From the NCBI GenBank assembly GCA_029207755.1, contig JARCOQ010000002.1, positions 8,060,001 to 8,124,000 on the forward strand: 64,000 bases of DNA. The letters run 5' to 3'. This document shows, piece after piece, positions 23,917 through 36,420 of this stretch; position 1 is the stretch's first letter, and each line of letters opens with the position of its first letter. This DNA comes from Chamaea fasciata. Lineage: Eukaryota; Chordata; Aves; Passeriformes; Sylviidae. The position numbers were made by a program, and so were the translations under genes. The notes beneath the pieces are model-generated. The model searched no databases, was not told the DNA's origin, and saw only the letters and a list, made by a program, of their open reading frames with translations.

Positions 23917-26900
23917 CCTCCCCCAAACCCTGGCAAAATATTATTTTTGATATTCTGAAGGACATAAAGCTTGAAAAAGATGCAGTAAGAAAGAAGTTAT
24001 ACAAATGGAAAATATATTCTTCCATATTTTAGAAATATCATGGGCATTGGAAGTGACGGATTTTTTATGCATTCTCTGCAGTACTGTAGCAAAACATATG
24101 ATATCAGGGGTAACATATTTTACAGTCAAATCTTTTTCATTCACCCTCATACAGGCTTATGACCAGCAGTACACATATATATGGCTATAAAAGTGTCCTG
24201 TAAATAAATTGTGGTTTTAATTTCTATTCATGGTAAGAGCAGCATATATTTTAACTAATATATAAAATACCAAGCCTTGGAGACACTATAAAGGACATTA
24301 GAAAAAGATAAGCTGTTCAAAATCCTGGTGTTTTTTATGGTTAATCATAAACCATGAATAAGTGAGTTCATGTATATTTCACGTTGCCTATTGCTGCCTC
24401 ACTACTGTTATCAGTTAAAGTTTCATATCAGCAAAACCATAAACATTATTCAAAAATAATAATCAGGAATTTATTGCTAGTAATAAAAAAAAAAAAGCAA
24501 AACAGAAAAGGCAATTTTCTGTGATGTCTCACAGTGCTTATAATTAATTTCAGATAGAAATTGAAATTACATTAAGCATTATAGGCAGTGGAGGCTTTTT
24601 GGGGAACCCATCAATAGGTCATTTTTCTGAAGGGTATGTTTACAATTGCACATTGATTAAATACATGCATTAGAATGCAAATGCAAAGAAGAGAGTCTGG
24701 AAAAACATGTGAGAGCCATGTTCCCCTCACAGTAGGAGTACTCTGACTTTTGTGCATATTCTTAAGCTTGCTGGCATCTCCTTCCTGAAAACATCATTCC
24801 AGGTGCACTAAAGCTCTTGGCAAGATTATAATTACCTTCAATGGTTTTCAAGAAGGCCCTGAGATAACAGAATTCTTCTATCAGCAGGTGCAAATGACTC
24901 TTCCCATCCTATTTGCTCTAATTTTACAGAATAGTTAATAACTTGAGGCATCATCAAATATAATTTTTCCTGATTTTACACTTGAATCTAATCGCACTGA
25001 GTTGAGTGGAGCAAATCCTGACCTATGCTCCTGTGAAGGAAGTTATCAAAATCAGCTTCCAACATTTTTTGGCAAGGTTTTTGTTTATGTCTCTATTACC
25101 AATTATCTTCTAGTTATTCTTATCATATATTTTTTCATTTTAAGATTATACTATAAATATCTACTAAAATATTTAAGTTTATGAGAACATTAAGTATGTA
25201 CTCTCACTTTATTGTTTCTAGAATATATAAACATGTTTAAAATAATTTTTATGTTTTTTTTTACTAAATAGAAATGCTTTGTAAATGTCATTCCTCAAGA
25301 AGTCTTTTAATAAGATTAGACATAAGATTTAAAAAAAAAATTCAGGATGAAGGTTTTCTGACTTGCAAATTACGGTTAGAGCATTTTAAATAACTGAGGT
25401 AGTATCCATCTCAGTAGGTCTCCGTGTTTTCTGTGATGGAATTACAGTGTACTCGTCCTGGAAATTCTCACTTGTGTATCATCAATCTGCATAATTTAAT
25501 CTGTTATGAGAAATGGCATCTCTACCTCTCTATCCATGTCTGTGTGTCCTTTCATCCATTGCAGGGGTAGGTGTCTCGAGTCCCACATAATCCCACAAAA
25601 GTTAATTTTATGGTTCAATGGATTCTCAAGCCACATTCTTTCAGCCCTGCAAAGAACAGCTGGCATGTTTGCATGAGCAGGAATTGTGCTTTCTAGAAAG
25701 GAAGTGGATTTTTCATGAGCAGTTTAATCCCCCAGTGTGGCCCTGCTTCATGCCTGAGATGTTTTAGATTTTTGAAATTCTTTTCCCAGAAAATTTTCTG
25801 TAAACAAAAGGCGTGGTTTTGTAACTGTACTATGTTTTCATTCCTTTTTCTGGGGGAGACTTCTTGATGTCCTTCTGGTCTGACCAATGTGATTGAGGTT
25901 TGCCTTCTTGTCACCAATCAAATTAGTCTCTGTAAAATAGAATATAAAAAAAACCACATCCCAAAATTAAAGGAGTAATTTTTCAACCTTCTAAAGTCAG
26001 ATTCTGTGTCATTGTGGTGTACAACAATGTCATCTCAGTTTGGGGGAAATTTGCCAAATTCACAGCTTTCCAATTTTCTCAGGTCCAGAGAGTTACAGAA
26101 CAGCTGGTTACATCAGAGCAAACTTTTTACTTTAACAGAGAAACTTCAGCGGTCCATTCTGCCCCTGTGACTTTCTTCTGTATTCCTTACCCACAGTCAT
26201 TTGCATTTCTTCTATTTTTTTACTGCTTATTGACATTTTTTCCTCATAGGATTAGCATCTTCACTTTTTCTGCTTAGCGCCATTTTCATTACTAATCTAG
26301 CAGTCCAGTTTGGAGGTCTTGCGCATGAGTGGATTTTGTGAGCAGGCACTTTACTGAACCGCTCTTCACATTCTGATGGCATGAATCTCTTAGAATGCAA
26401 TAGATTAACAAGCGTGCACTTGTACTCATTAATATAAGGCTATTCCAGCAGAAAAATTCTAAATTAGCATTTTCTTAGGTTGTGTTAATTTGTGTAGTTC
26501 AGTGAAGTTAATTCAATTACACCTTACGACTATTAGATGGAATCTATTATTCTAAATTTCTTTTTACACTTGTCTCATTACTGCAGGTGGTAAAAAGAAG
26601 AAGACTTTAATTTAATATTTTTAATGATTTTTAAGAACAGATAAGTACTTTATTTTGTATGGTGAGTACAAAATAAACACAGGCATCTTTTAGGGCCTTT
26701 TGCAGTGACAAATGCCACTTCTAACAAATTTCAGAAATAAGAGTAACACCATGGGGACTATTATCATTCCATACATGTAATGATAACATGTACAGAGACC
26801 TACAGAACTTTTTTCTTCCTCCTAACTAACATTTATGTAAAGGAGATAAAGACCACCCTCAGGTCTCGAAAAACTCTAAACCTCCAGTATTTAATTTTAA

Positions 26901-27250
26901 GCCACAGCCTCTCAACCACTGATAAGATTTTCTATTCTCCTCTCACTGACTGGCAGGTCCAAATTTTTATCCCAGTGCAGTCCCAGAGTTGGGCAGACGA
27001 TTTACAATCTGTGTGGTGGAAAGATTGTGCTCCAAGTTTTACTGGCAGACTCACATTTCACATCTCAGTAGCGTGCCAGTCTTTCTGAAAACAACTTGAC
27101 ATCGTTACACTGAGTTTTCAACACTTTCCCTTGTTACAGGGCTTTTGTGCCCAGCCAGTAATTTTGAGGTGATGCCCATTCACAGTGTATAAATTCATTA
27201 TATGCCAATACAAGGGGAAATTTTAAAAAATTGAACCATTTTTTGCTGGT
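23917..27250. other. Non-coding AT-rich stretch, nothing recognised
   Basis: Open frames are 60-102 codons and unrecognised. A segment at about 24580-24690 contains homeodomain-like ATTA words and an octamer ATGCAAAT. That is a weak hint of conserved non-coding sequence and nothing more. Confidence 0.55.
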
Positions 27251-27317
27251 TGGTTTTCTTTGTGGTTTTTTTTTTTTTGTTTGTTTGTTTTTTTTGTTTT
27301 TTTTTTTTTTTTTTTTC
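27251..27317. repeat. T-rich tract with (GTTT)n
   Basis: T runs broken by single G bases and a short GTTT repeat, giving a Lys-rich minus-strand frame (27134-27397) that should not be called a gene. Confidence 0.85.
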
Positions 27318-28911
27318 TGATTTCTCCAGACTGCCAGAATCATTTTACCTTTGAACCCATTTCCTAAAGACTTCCAGCTTTCCTGAATGGCTGGCATCTC
27401 TAAAGTGGTTATTCCTACTCTCTTCTATTGGTTGGCTCATTAAAAAAATAGTACAAGACTCAAACCAAAATTTTCAGGAATTATTGAGGCATTATTCCAG
27501 TTTGAAAATGCACAATTTAAGTACCCCTTGAGTATTCTTTTCCAGCTGTTTCTTTTAGTAATTTCAGCTTGGGCTTATTTTCTTATCCTGCTAAAGAATA
27601 CAGTCTGCAAAAGAATCAAAAGACTTTCTGAAATCAAGGTACAGGGTGCAGAGCATGCACTTCATTTCTCCAGATAGAAAATACATTGATTTAACTTCAT
27701 TTGCTCTTGATAAATCTGTATTGGTACATATTCATGTCCTATGTACCTCCTATGTGATGGGTTTACTTGAGTATTTTTTTCCAATCTTTTCCTGAAAATT
27801 GAAGGTGAGGAAAATCTAATTTTGATGATCTTGCTTTCTTCCTCTAAAATATAGCAGCCTATATCACATTTTCCAGTCTTTGGGAACTCCTAAGAGCTCT
27901 TTTATATTCCTTCTTTAGATAATTTTACCATTTCTATTATGCCTGTCAAATTAAATATTATCTTTGGAAAATATCCAAAATATCTGAATATACTCTATCT
28001 ATCCTTTTTTCTACCTATTTACACACCTCATTCTTTTCCCCTTTCTTGGTGCTGAGAGAATGAAAGATACAGAGTTGACCTCTGAAGAAACGTGATTCAT
28101 GCTTGATTGATAATCTAATTTTTTATTCATATTCACTGGACAAAATTAATAAGTTTATGAGATTTTTGATTAGAACTTTGATCCATAAATTTTACTGATT
28201 TAAATAAACAAAGCCACTGTACATATGGCACCATTTAATGCCAATTTTTGCTACTTAAAATATTAGAATGTCCTCCTGATTTAAACTTAATGAATGAGAA
28301 AAATCACACTTTTTGGACAAACACAATTATTAGCCTTACTTCAACATGAATCACTGTTGAAATGAGATTTTGGATATAATCTTTGGTTACTTAGCAACTG
28401 TTTTTGAGTTCCAAGAGATATGGAGAGGTATTCTCCATCTATCTGCATTTAATATGGTCTTAATACATTTTATTAAACCTCCAGAAAGAAGAATTACACC
28501 AGTCCCCCTTATCTGATTAAAATATTCTGCATCTGCTTTGGCTGCTATTGCTAACCAAGATTCAGTGGAGAATTTTCCATCTGTTTTATTCAAGCAGCAC
28601 ATTGTATTTGTAAACAATAAAACATGACTTAGAACTGATTTTTTCTCCAGTTCTGCAATTCCACCAGAAAATATTATCAATTGATGCTCTTTTTTGAGCC
28701 TCTTTTCAGCTTTCTCTTATCCTCTCATTTCTTCACCCTTGATAATAACATTTAAAAAGAAAAAACTTCTGGTAATTTTTCATGAACTCACTGGAGCCAC
28801 AGAAGCTGTCCTCCATAAGAAAAGGTGCTCTTGCTTTGGTAAAAATAATTTCCAGTCTAGTAAAGACCATTTGATATATTTGATATATGACCATTTTGGT
28901 TAACTTTTCAT
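27318..28911. other. Non-coding stretch, nothing recognised
   Basis: The largest frame is 97 codons on the minus strand (28387-28680), without any domain I know. Confidence 0.55.
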
Positions 28912-29472
28912 TCTAGCCATAGAAGGGCCTGGATTGGAAAGGACCATAAAGCTCATCCAGTTTCAACTCCCTACCATGAGCAGGGACATGGTTGCTTCCA
29001 CTGGACCAGGCTGCTCAGAGGCCAATCAAACCTGGCCTAGGACAGTTTCAGGGATGGGGCATCCCCAACTTCTCTGGGAAACCTGTGCCAGTGCCTTGGC
29101 ACCTTCAGAGTAAAGAATTTTTTCCTAATCTAAACCTACTCTCAGTATGAAGGCATCCCCCCTTGTCCTGTCACTCCAGGCCTTCATAAATCATCTCTCT
29201 CCATCTCTCTTGTGAGCCCCCTTCAGGTACTGGAACCGTGCAACTAGATCATCCTGAAGCCTTCTATTTTCCAGGCTGAACAATCTTATTCTTCTCAGCC
29301 TTTTTTTATAGGAGAACAGCTCCATCCCTCTGATCACCTTGGTGCTTGCTCTGGCCTGGCTCCAGCAGGTCCCTGTCCTTGCTGTGCTGGGAGCCCAGAG
29401 CTGGATTCAGCCCTGCAGGTGGGGTCTCAGCAGAGCGGGGCAGAGGGGACAATCCCCTCCCTGCCCTGCTAT
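28912..29472 (-). mobile_element. CR1 LINE 3' end, about 560 bases
   Basis: Read on the minus strand this is a CR1 3' UTR. On the plus strand the order is the inverted 3' end (GGATTGGAAAGGACCATAAA), CCACTGGACCAGGCTGCTCA, the GGGGCATCCCCAACTTCTCT block, TCCTAATCTAAACCTACTCT, CCTTGTCCTGTCACTCCAGG, and the 5'-ward part with TGGCTCCAGCAGGTCCCTGT, GGGAGCCCAGAGCTGGA and GCCCTGCAGGTGGGGTCTCA. It is the longest CR1 copy in the window. The 5' truncation lies within the 3' UTR and no coding part survives. The 79-codon frame at 29346-29585 overlaps it and is not a host gene. Confidence 0.96.
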
Positions 29473-32400
29473 CTATAGTGTGTCTTTTGAAAATTAAAAT
29501 GTGCCAATTTGTATTCTCTTTCTTCCCACAACAATCAGATTTATATTTCCTTTCTTGTGCATGCTATTCTAGCAGTGAAACATGATAACTTGCCACTATT
29601 TCTTCTGAAACTATATCCAATGGAAAGATACACCCACACTACACATGCTACAGGGCTGCTGCAGAGCAGGGGTGCCTCTCTGGGAAGTAATGGGCATGTA
29701 AATAGAACTGCTCTTTTTTTTGTTTGTTTGGGTTTTTTTGGTTTTTTTTTTGCTTTGGATTACTGTGAGCCTTCCCAGATTCTGATAAAACATCCTGAGG
29801 TAATTCTTCAGAAAACAGATCAGAAAAGATGAAAAAAAAAAAAAAAAAGGATTATAAAATATTTTGACATAAATTGGAACATGAAATAACCTTTTCCAGC
29901 AAAAGCCCTGAACAAACTCAGAACTGATCCACCACAGAGAAAAATACAATTCTGCCTCTCTCTGGTGCAGCCTAAATTTAAACTTGATACAACTCTACTG
30001 AGAGTAGCAGCATTAAAGCAGAAATTTGTTCCAGTACTTCCAGTCTCCTTGAGAGAGCGGAACATTTCTCAAATGGCCAATCTATTTGAATTAAATTAGG
30101 TGAACTTAACATTCATTTCAAAACCTTTTGTTCCTCCTCTTGTCAGCCTTGCAACACAGGGAGCATAACTCTTGTCTTCAGGGAGCTGTTGCTACCAATG
30201 TAATTTAGATCAGCCTAGGTGACTGCTGTTAAGATGCATAAATGAAGCTCAGCCAGCCCCAGGAATCAGACCGCTCCTTTCAGCACTTTGCCTCTTCTTC
30301 CTTCCTTATTATCTTCCAAAATCTAATTTTAAAACATCAGATGCAGTAACTTTTAGCATTTTTCTTCTTTTTTATGACTATTCCACAGCCTCCACAGGCT
30401 TTCGCTGTAAATTTGATGTATTTTCATAAATTCTCCTTTCCTCTGCTGTTTATGCTCTCAAGTCGTTCACAAAACAGTCTCTCCTTCCATTTTGTGTTAA
30501 GTCCCTTCAAACACTGGATGTAAATGTTTCTTCATGCTCCTAGCCCCATTCTTTCCCCTGGAAGCCTGTATGTAGTTTGCAGCCTTGACAAGTGGCTCTC
30601 TGTGTGCATCATAATTTATTGTAACTTACTTACATTGGATTTCAGAGTATTGTTATACAATAAATTATAGGAGGTTCACAGACTACTCACAGAAGCAGGT
30701 GAGCTGTGGGCAGAAGGTCTCTCCTACTAGCTCTGCCACCAGCATGGTAATCTCTAGTGGAGCAGACTGATGGATATTCACCCCAAGCTGCTGGAGCAAC
30801 ATGCCCTGGAATTAATTTGTCAGAGTCCAGTTCTAGATGAAAAGGACAAGATTTATGCTTTGGGCTCCTGTGTATAACAAGGGGGAGGACAGTTTCTGCA
30901 GTGTTCTGGAGAACTGGCTGCTGCTGACAAACAAAAAACCAATATGTCACCAAGGCACTATACACATAATTTTTTCACATAATGTAGAAATGGTTCTGAG
31001 TCAAAAAAAAAAAAAAAAACAACAAAACATCTGCAATAAAGTCTTTAATTTATCTGAGCAATTAATTTAAAATATCCTAATTAAAACTTATTGTGTTTGA
31101 GAGACTTCTTTGCTCAGATAGTCATACTTAAAAGTGCTTAGACAGCACAAGTTTTAAAGAGGAAAATTTGCTTGAAAAGATTTAGAGCTAGCTCTTTAGC
31201 TGTGACAGACTGGAACAGTTCCATTATTGCCTGTGGTGTTAGCTGAATTTATACCTGGCAAGGTTAGGTCTGACAGTGTTTAACACATCAGTTTCCAAGA
31301 CAAAATTGTGAATTGTGGTCCTTGTCTTTTCCCACATTCTTTCTTTTAATGTCAGTACTTTATTATTTCAAAATGCTATTTATTTTAATTGTGTTATGAG
31401 CTGCTTTTTTCTAACTCAATGCATTCTTGTTACATTTTTAAAATCTTTTCAGAATAGCTGTCATGCCCAATTGCTTATCAAATCCATCTAAGTTCTCTGG
31501 AACCAAATAAACTTGATGACTTTTATGAGTAGAACTAATCTGAATCATTTCCACACCTACAGAGCTAGAATTTGCAAAAAAGCCCACCAACCCAATGTTA
31601 GAAATAATTTGTATCAATACACATTTTAATCACAAATGTTTTAGAAAGAATATTGCATGTGTGTTTTCATGCACATATAGGCAAACTTCTATGCATCAAA
31701 CAGGGAGGGGAATTTCACTGGCTTATTGATTTTAGCTCCATGGGACTATGTTTGTTAAATGCATAGTTCTAATTTACTCATTTTTTCTAGCACATGCCAA
31801 AATGTGTATGCTAACATAATCTTACAAAGTACACATTTAGTCTTTATAGCTCCCCATTTTAGGCCATACCATAGATTCTGTATAGATTATGTCCACGATA
31901 TCCTTTGCTTCAGCTTAAAACTCAAAACCATTTAGTAGAAATCCTTCACATTAATCTGAGAGTAGGTAAAATAACAGGTGAGTACAAACTTCAGGAAAGT
32001 CTTGGTGAAAAGTTAGCCAATACTTTTTAAAAACATGAAGCTCCCTTTAACTTTTTTGTAATATTTTTTAAAAATGTGTTTTTAACTTATTTTTATTCAT
32101 TGAAGTTTAACATCCTTATTACACTTTCTCTAATATAATATAAATTGACTCCTGGTCCACAAGACACTGCAATGTTTTTAACATTAAAAACATTGGGATA
32201 CCATACCAACACATTTGGCAATGTGTTTTGCTAGAAAGGCAAAGCATTTTAAGGACAATGTAGAATTACTATGTGCTGTGCTACAACATCGAAAATGTTC
32301 ATCGTCGTTTTCTCCTTCGGAAAGTAATTTCACCTCCATGATGTATTAGGTCTACAGATCTATCAGTTCAGGTGGAACAGAGGAAATCAGGTTGAAGACA

Positions 32401-33815
32401 TACCCAGATTTTATTTGTAAACACTAAAAATGCTCTTTTCTTTCCTGTACTTTAAGAAATGGAAACAATAGAGAGCAGTAATCGCAAAAAAACCACCTAA
32501 AAACCCAAACAAAACCAAACAAAACCAAACAAAACCTCCCCTCCTCTTGTCTGTCACTACGTCTAAGAAACATCATACAGCATGTTTTAAAAATGTAATG
32601 TTTTAAAAGTGTAATACAATTTTATTCTTTTGAACTGAGTTTAGGTTCTGCACGGAAAATGAGTGCCATCATATTGGCCCTAATTTTTAAATGCTCTGAT
32701 TCCTGCCATTTTAGAGAGAGAACTTTGTAATGATAAAAAGTTGTTCCAGATATGGCAGAATTTCAGAGAGAGATTAGGCTATTAGATGGCTAGTTTATTT
32801 ACACTTAGAAGGAAAAAAAAAAATCACAGATTTCAAATCTTGCATAAATATTTAAATACATGAATCAAATAGCTTTTTGCTTCTAATGTATTTGAATACA
32901 AATATACTGGAAAAACTCTGCCACGTCATTTACCTACCAAGGTCTTGCAATCCAAAGCACTACATGCATGAGAAAGAATGAAAAAAAGAAATAGCTAGAT
33001 GCAAAGAAATAAATGAACCTGCTAAAAAAATTAGTGCCTAGCATTTAAATGCAAATCTCATTAGTATATCAAGATTTTTCTTTCTTTTCTTCCTACAACA
33101 ATCAAGAAGAATTTTGTCTTAAGCAAATGAATAAAATGCTTTTAATGACATAGCTGTGCCTGAGAATGTTGAAATAAACACATAAAAAAGATTTTATTCT
33201 AAACTCTGAAAGGCCTTACATGAAATACCTTTAGAAACTACTTTTAAGTAATTTCTTTTTATAACAGCCATCAGGAGGTAGAAAATTGATTAAATACATT
33301 TCAGGGCTTCAGTGATTCTTTATCAGTCTCAGCTGAGTTTAAATGTGTCTGTTTATGGAGAGAAATCTTTTAAGTAGCTATTTTTTGTTGTTTTCTTTTG
33401 TTTTGTTTCTCTTTTAACGGGCCAATTATCTGAGAGATAATTATGTAATTTACAATCTGTAAGTATCCTATTTTTCCCTGCAGAAAAATCTACTTCACTG
33501 AATTATATTTTTCAGGCAGAAATTTAAGTCTTCTTCCACTGCTTCATAATCAAACATATTTATTGTCATTTTCAAGTCCAGAGAAATGTTAGACATTCAT
33601 CCTTCTTGCCTCCAGCTCATCAGTAATAAGTTTTGGTCTTACAGCTATTTCTGGTAATAGTACTCATTTCTTCAGAGGTTCCAGGTATGCTCTGCTATAA
33701 AAACCTCATCACTGGCAAGTCTTGGAGTTTCTTATCTTTTTGAATACACATGTCAAATTGGATTCCTGAACTTGGGAAACATCCTCTCCAGTAGGGACCA
33801 TCCAATATGTGCTAT
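29473..33815. other. Non-coding AT-rich stretch with small homopolymer tracts
   Basis: Simple tracts are T/G-rich 29713-29751, (A)17 29832-29848, (A)17 31003-31019 and an AAACC/AAAC tract at 32486-32537. A perfect 12-base inverted repeat with a 2-base spacer lies at 32170-32195. Frames of 107 and 112 codons on opposite strands near 29509-29949 run through the simple tracts. No gene was recognised. Confidence 0.55.
32170..32195. repeat. Perfect inverted repeat (12-bp arms, 2-base spacer)
   Basis: The left arm CAATGTTTTTAA and right arm TTAAAAACATTG are exact reverse complements around CA. The arms are AT-rich, so a stable RNA hairpin is unlikely to be functional, but cruciform extrusion is possible. 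It could be chance in AT-rich DNA. Confidence 0.75.
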
Positions 33816-33897
33816 TAAAAAAAAAAATTTAAAAAACCCAAACAAACAAACAAAAACAGAAACAAAAACCAAACCAAACGAAAAAAAAATAAAAAAA

Positions 33898-33928
<31 letters not shown>
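33816..33928. repeat. A-rich composite tract ending in (A)28
   Basis: A runs, AAAC units and AAAAAAAT units merge into about 28 uninterrupted A bases. It generates Lys-rich plus and Phe-rich minus frames. Confidence 0.9.
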
Positions 33929-33930
<2 letters not shown>

Positions 33931-35776
33931 GACCATGATCCCCTCCTCATTTACAGGGTAAATTTCTAACAAGCATTTCCAGCAAATCCCTGGGAACATC
34001 TTAGCCTGTAATTGCCAGGTGGGCCAGCTGGCTGGAAGTAGAGAAGCTGCATCCACTTGGCTGCCAGCAAGATCTCAGGAGAGAAGTTCCAGCCAATTTT
34101 TCCACATGAAAATTCAGGCAACTTTTGTGGCTCGTCCCTGGATATGAAACCAGCGAGCAGAGGCTGTACAGCACTTCTGGCAAATCAGTGTGTTTTGCCA
34201 GATTTTAACTGAATTTAGGGATGCTTTTTGGACTGAGAATCTGAAACAAACCTCAAAGAGGAGCTACTCCACATGGACCAATTTCTGTTATTCCACTTTC
34301 CCCAGAGTGACAGCTTACACATAATTCCATGTAAATGAAAGAGTGAAAAAAATAATCTTGTTTCTTTACTAATTTCCTTCATCACTGTTTAGCCAATAAG
34401 TGGATAACAGACATAGATTTTACTCACATCTTCCACTATGCAGGATGGACTATTGCTGAATCCAATGGAAAAAATCTTGTCCTTTGGGTTTAGCATTGCA
34501 CTTTCTGACCCTACTCTCAGGAAAAATATTAATCAAATATCAGTTTTTGAGTCACTAGGGAAAAAAAAAAAAAAAAAAGTCTGCAATGTGTAATTTAAAG
34601 AAACTGGCAGACCTTCTTCTAGCATTGTTTGACTTAATTCAAGTATCTGGTTGGTGTTGATAACAGAAATAAAGAAACTTCCAATAAAATTCTATGTTTA
34701 TAATCCTTTAAAAATAGCAAAATGCAGTGGAACTTTCAATAGAAAAGAAGAAGAAGAAAAGTTAGGATGTGTAACTGATCTACTAAATTCCAGAAAATGC
34801 TGCTCAAAAAGGGGCTTGCAATCCCATTCTCTATATTCCTGACTCTAGAATCATCCAAGACAACAGACTTGGAAATAACAAATAAACAACTTTCATAGCG
34901 CAAGTGCAAAAAAATGGCATTTTTAAAAAGTGGAATAACCTCATAAATGGAATACCTAGAATTTGCAAATCACTTTTAGATTTCATGGGCAATTTGAACA
35001 GTGCCGTTGAATTGTTGACTCCTGATGCTTTAGTGAGTTCATATCACAAACAATGCATACAAGACAAAAAATGTGGGCTGAGGCTCTTACATCCAAGATC
35101 AGGCTATCCCAGTACTAACTGGCATTTTTTAGGCCCTCTTCTTCCACTATGGATCATCTGTGGTATGGATATCCATGTGGATATATCAAGCCACCTCCTG
35201 GCCAAACCAGGATTGCAGTTAAGATTTCCTTTCTCATCCCTCTGTCCTGAACTTCTTTCTCTGTTGCACAAATTTTCCATGTTCCCCAAGATGTGGACAG
35301 GAAACTTTGTGCAAAGGGTACATTACCGACCTGAGATATTTGGGTCTTCTGTTACAAATTAGCAACTCCCTCAATATCATAAAAATAAGATTTGAAATTG
35401 CTGGATGTATTTCTTAAAAGTATTTAGATAGGAACAAAAGAAAATATCAACAACATCTGGCACAATTCTGTAGATTTGTAGGATGTTAAGTGAAAAAAAG
35501 AAATAGTCTTGAAAAGTTTCTGCTGAAGAATACAAATACTTTTTTTCTAGGGAATTTTCTAAGGAATTTCTGAGGTCAGGTTATCCCCCAAAAAAATCTT
35601 TTTAGCTGCAACTGAAGGATTTATTCAGAGGATTTGGTCTCTCTTCATGAATCTTATCAGGAAATAGTGAGACGTAATGCTTCATAAATTATAAAACAGG
35701 CATGGATTTTGAGGCAACGTGACTTTTGAAATGCTTGTAAGCTGTCAAAAAGTCCTCCTAATTCTTTTCATTTACG

Positions 35777-35779
<3 letters not shown>
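33929..35779. other. Non-coding stretch with one 152-codon frame of unknown meaning
   Basis: The plus frame 34904-35362 is the longest in the window outside simple repeats. Its translation is Leu/Ser/Pro-rich with Cys and Trp scattered and shows no signal peptide, repeat or domain I recognise. A 61-codon minus frame overlaps it. Upstream there is no clear promoter and downstream no obvious poly(A) signal. I regard it as chance, with real uncertainty. A short (A)18 run lies at 34561-34578. Confidence 0.45.

Positions 35780-35830
<51 letters not shown>
35780..35830. repeat. (A)51 homopolymer
   Basis: Fifty-one uninterrupted A bases, followed by an AACC/AAAC-rich tail to about 35860. No retroposed gene or SINE was recognised upstream. 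The true length is hard to know from any sequencing read. Confidence 0.95.
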
Positions 35831-35834
<4 letters not shown>

Positions 35835-35899
35835 AAGAAAAACCAAACCAACCAAACTCACTCTTCAGAAATCATTTATGAATTGAGAATTTTGAGCTT

Positions 35900-36420
35900 G
35901 TGTGGAGGCACGGAATTTTGCCGACCCAGGAAAAGACTACGGGTCCTGTAGTTCTCTCGCTATTAACATAAGATTTCAGCCCTTTAGTCCAGAATTTCCA
36001 GATGTTCAGAAAGCCTGTCAGGCTGCTCCAAGCCCTTCTGTCCTGAACAGATGGCAGGGTTTAAGTGCCCAGTGTGTGCACAGAGACGTGCCAGAGCGCT
36101 CCTGCCCCGCCTTGTGCAGGGGAGCTTCTCTGTGTGTGTTGGAGCCCCTTGAGCTGCACACCAGATGATTTGTAGAGTCAATCTACGACCAGGATGTGTC
36201 AGACTTGCTGTGTTTGTGCTGGCTGCTTGCCCTGCACAGTCCTGGTATGTCTCTGCACGCCAGTGTGTGCTGTGTGCAGGGGTGGAAGCTGTCACCGCAC
36301 AACTCCCATCACATCACGTGGCACTGGGGGGTTTGTGCCACTCATCGGGGCAGAGGCTGTCTGTGCCTTGGTATTTTCACTTTCATCTCTTCTTTCCTGT
36401 CTCTGAAAATAGAATCCTGA
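35900..36420. other. G+C-richer patch, unclassified
   Basis: This patch is clearly richer in G and C than its surroundings and carries CpG sites (for example ACGTGCCAGAGCGC near 36090). It also carries three overlapping plus-strand frames and one minus frame of 70-103 codons, many of them Cys-rich. The clustering of frames in all phases fits base composition. I do not recognise it. It could be an old interspersed repeat, part of an LTR, or a non-coding RNA exon. Confidence 0.4.

Noticed and set aside
29346..29585. 79-codon frame with Leu/Ser-rich start
   Set aside because: It overlaps the minus-strand CR1 3' UTR and continues into T-rich sequence.
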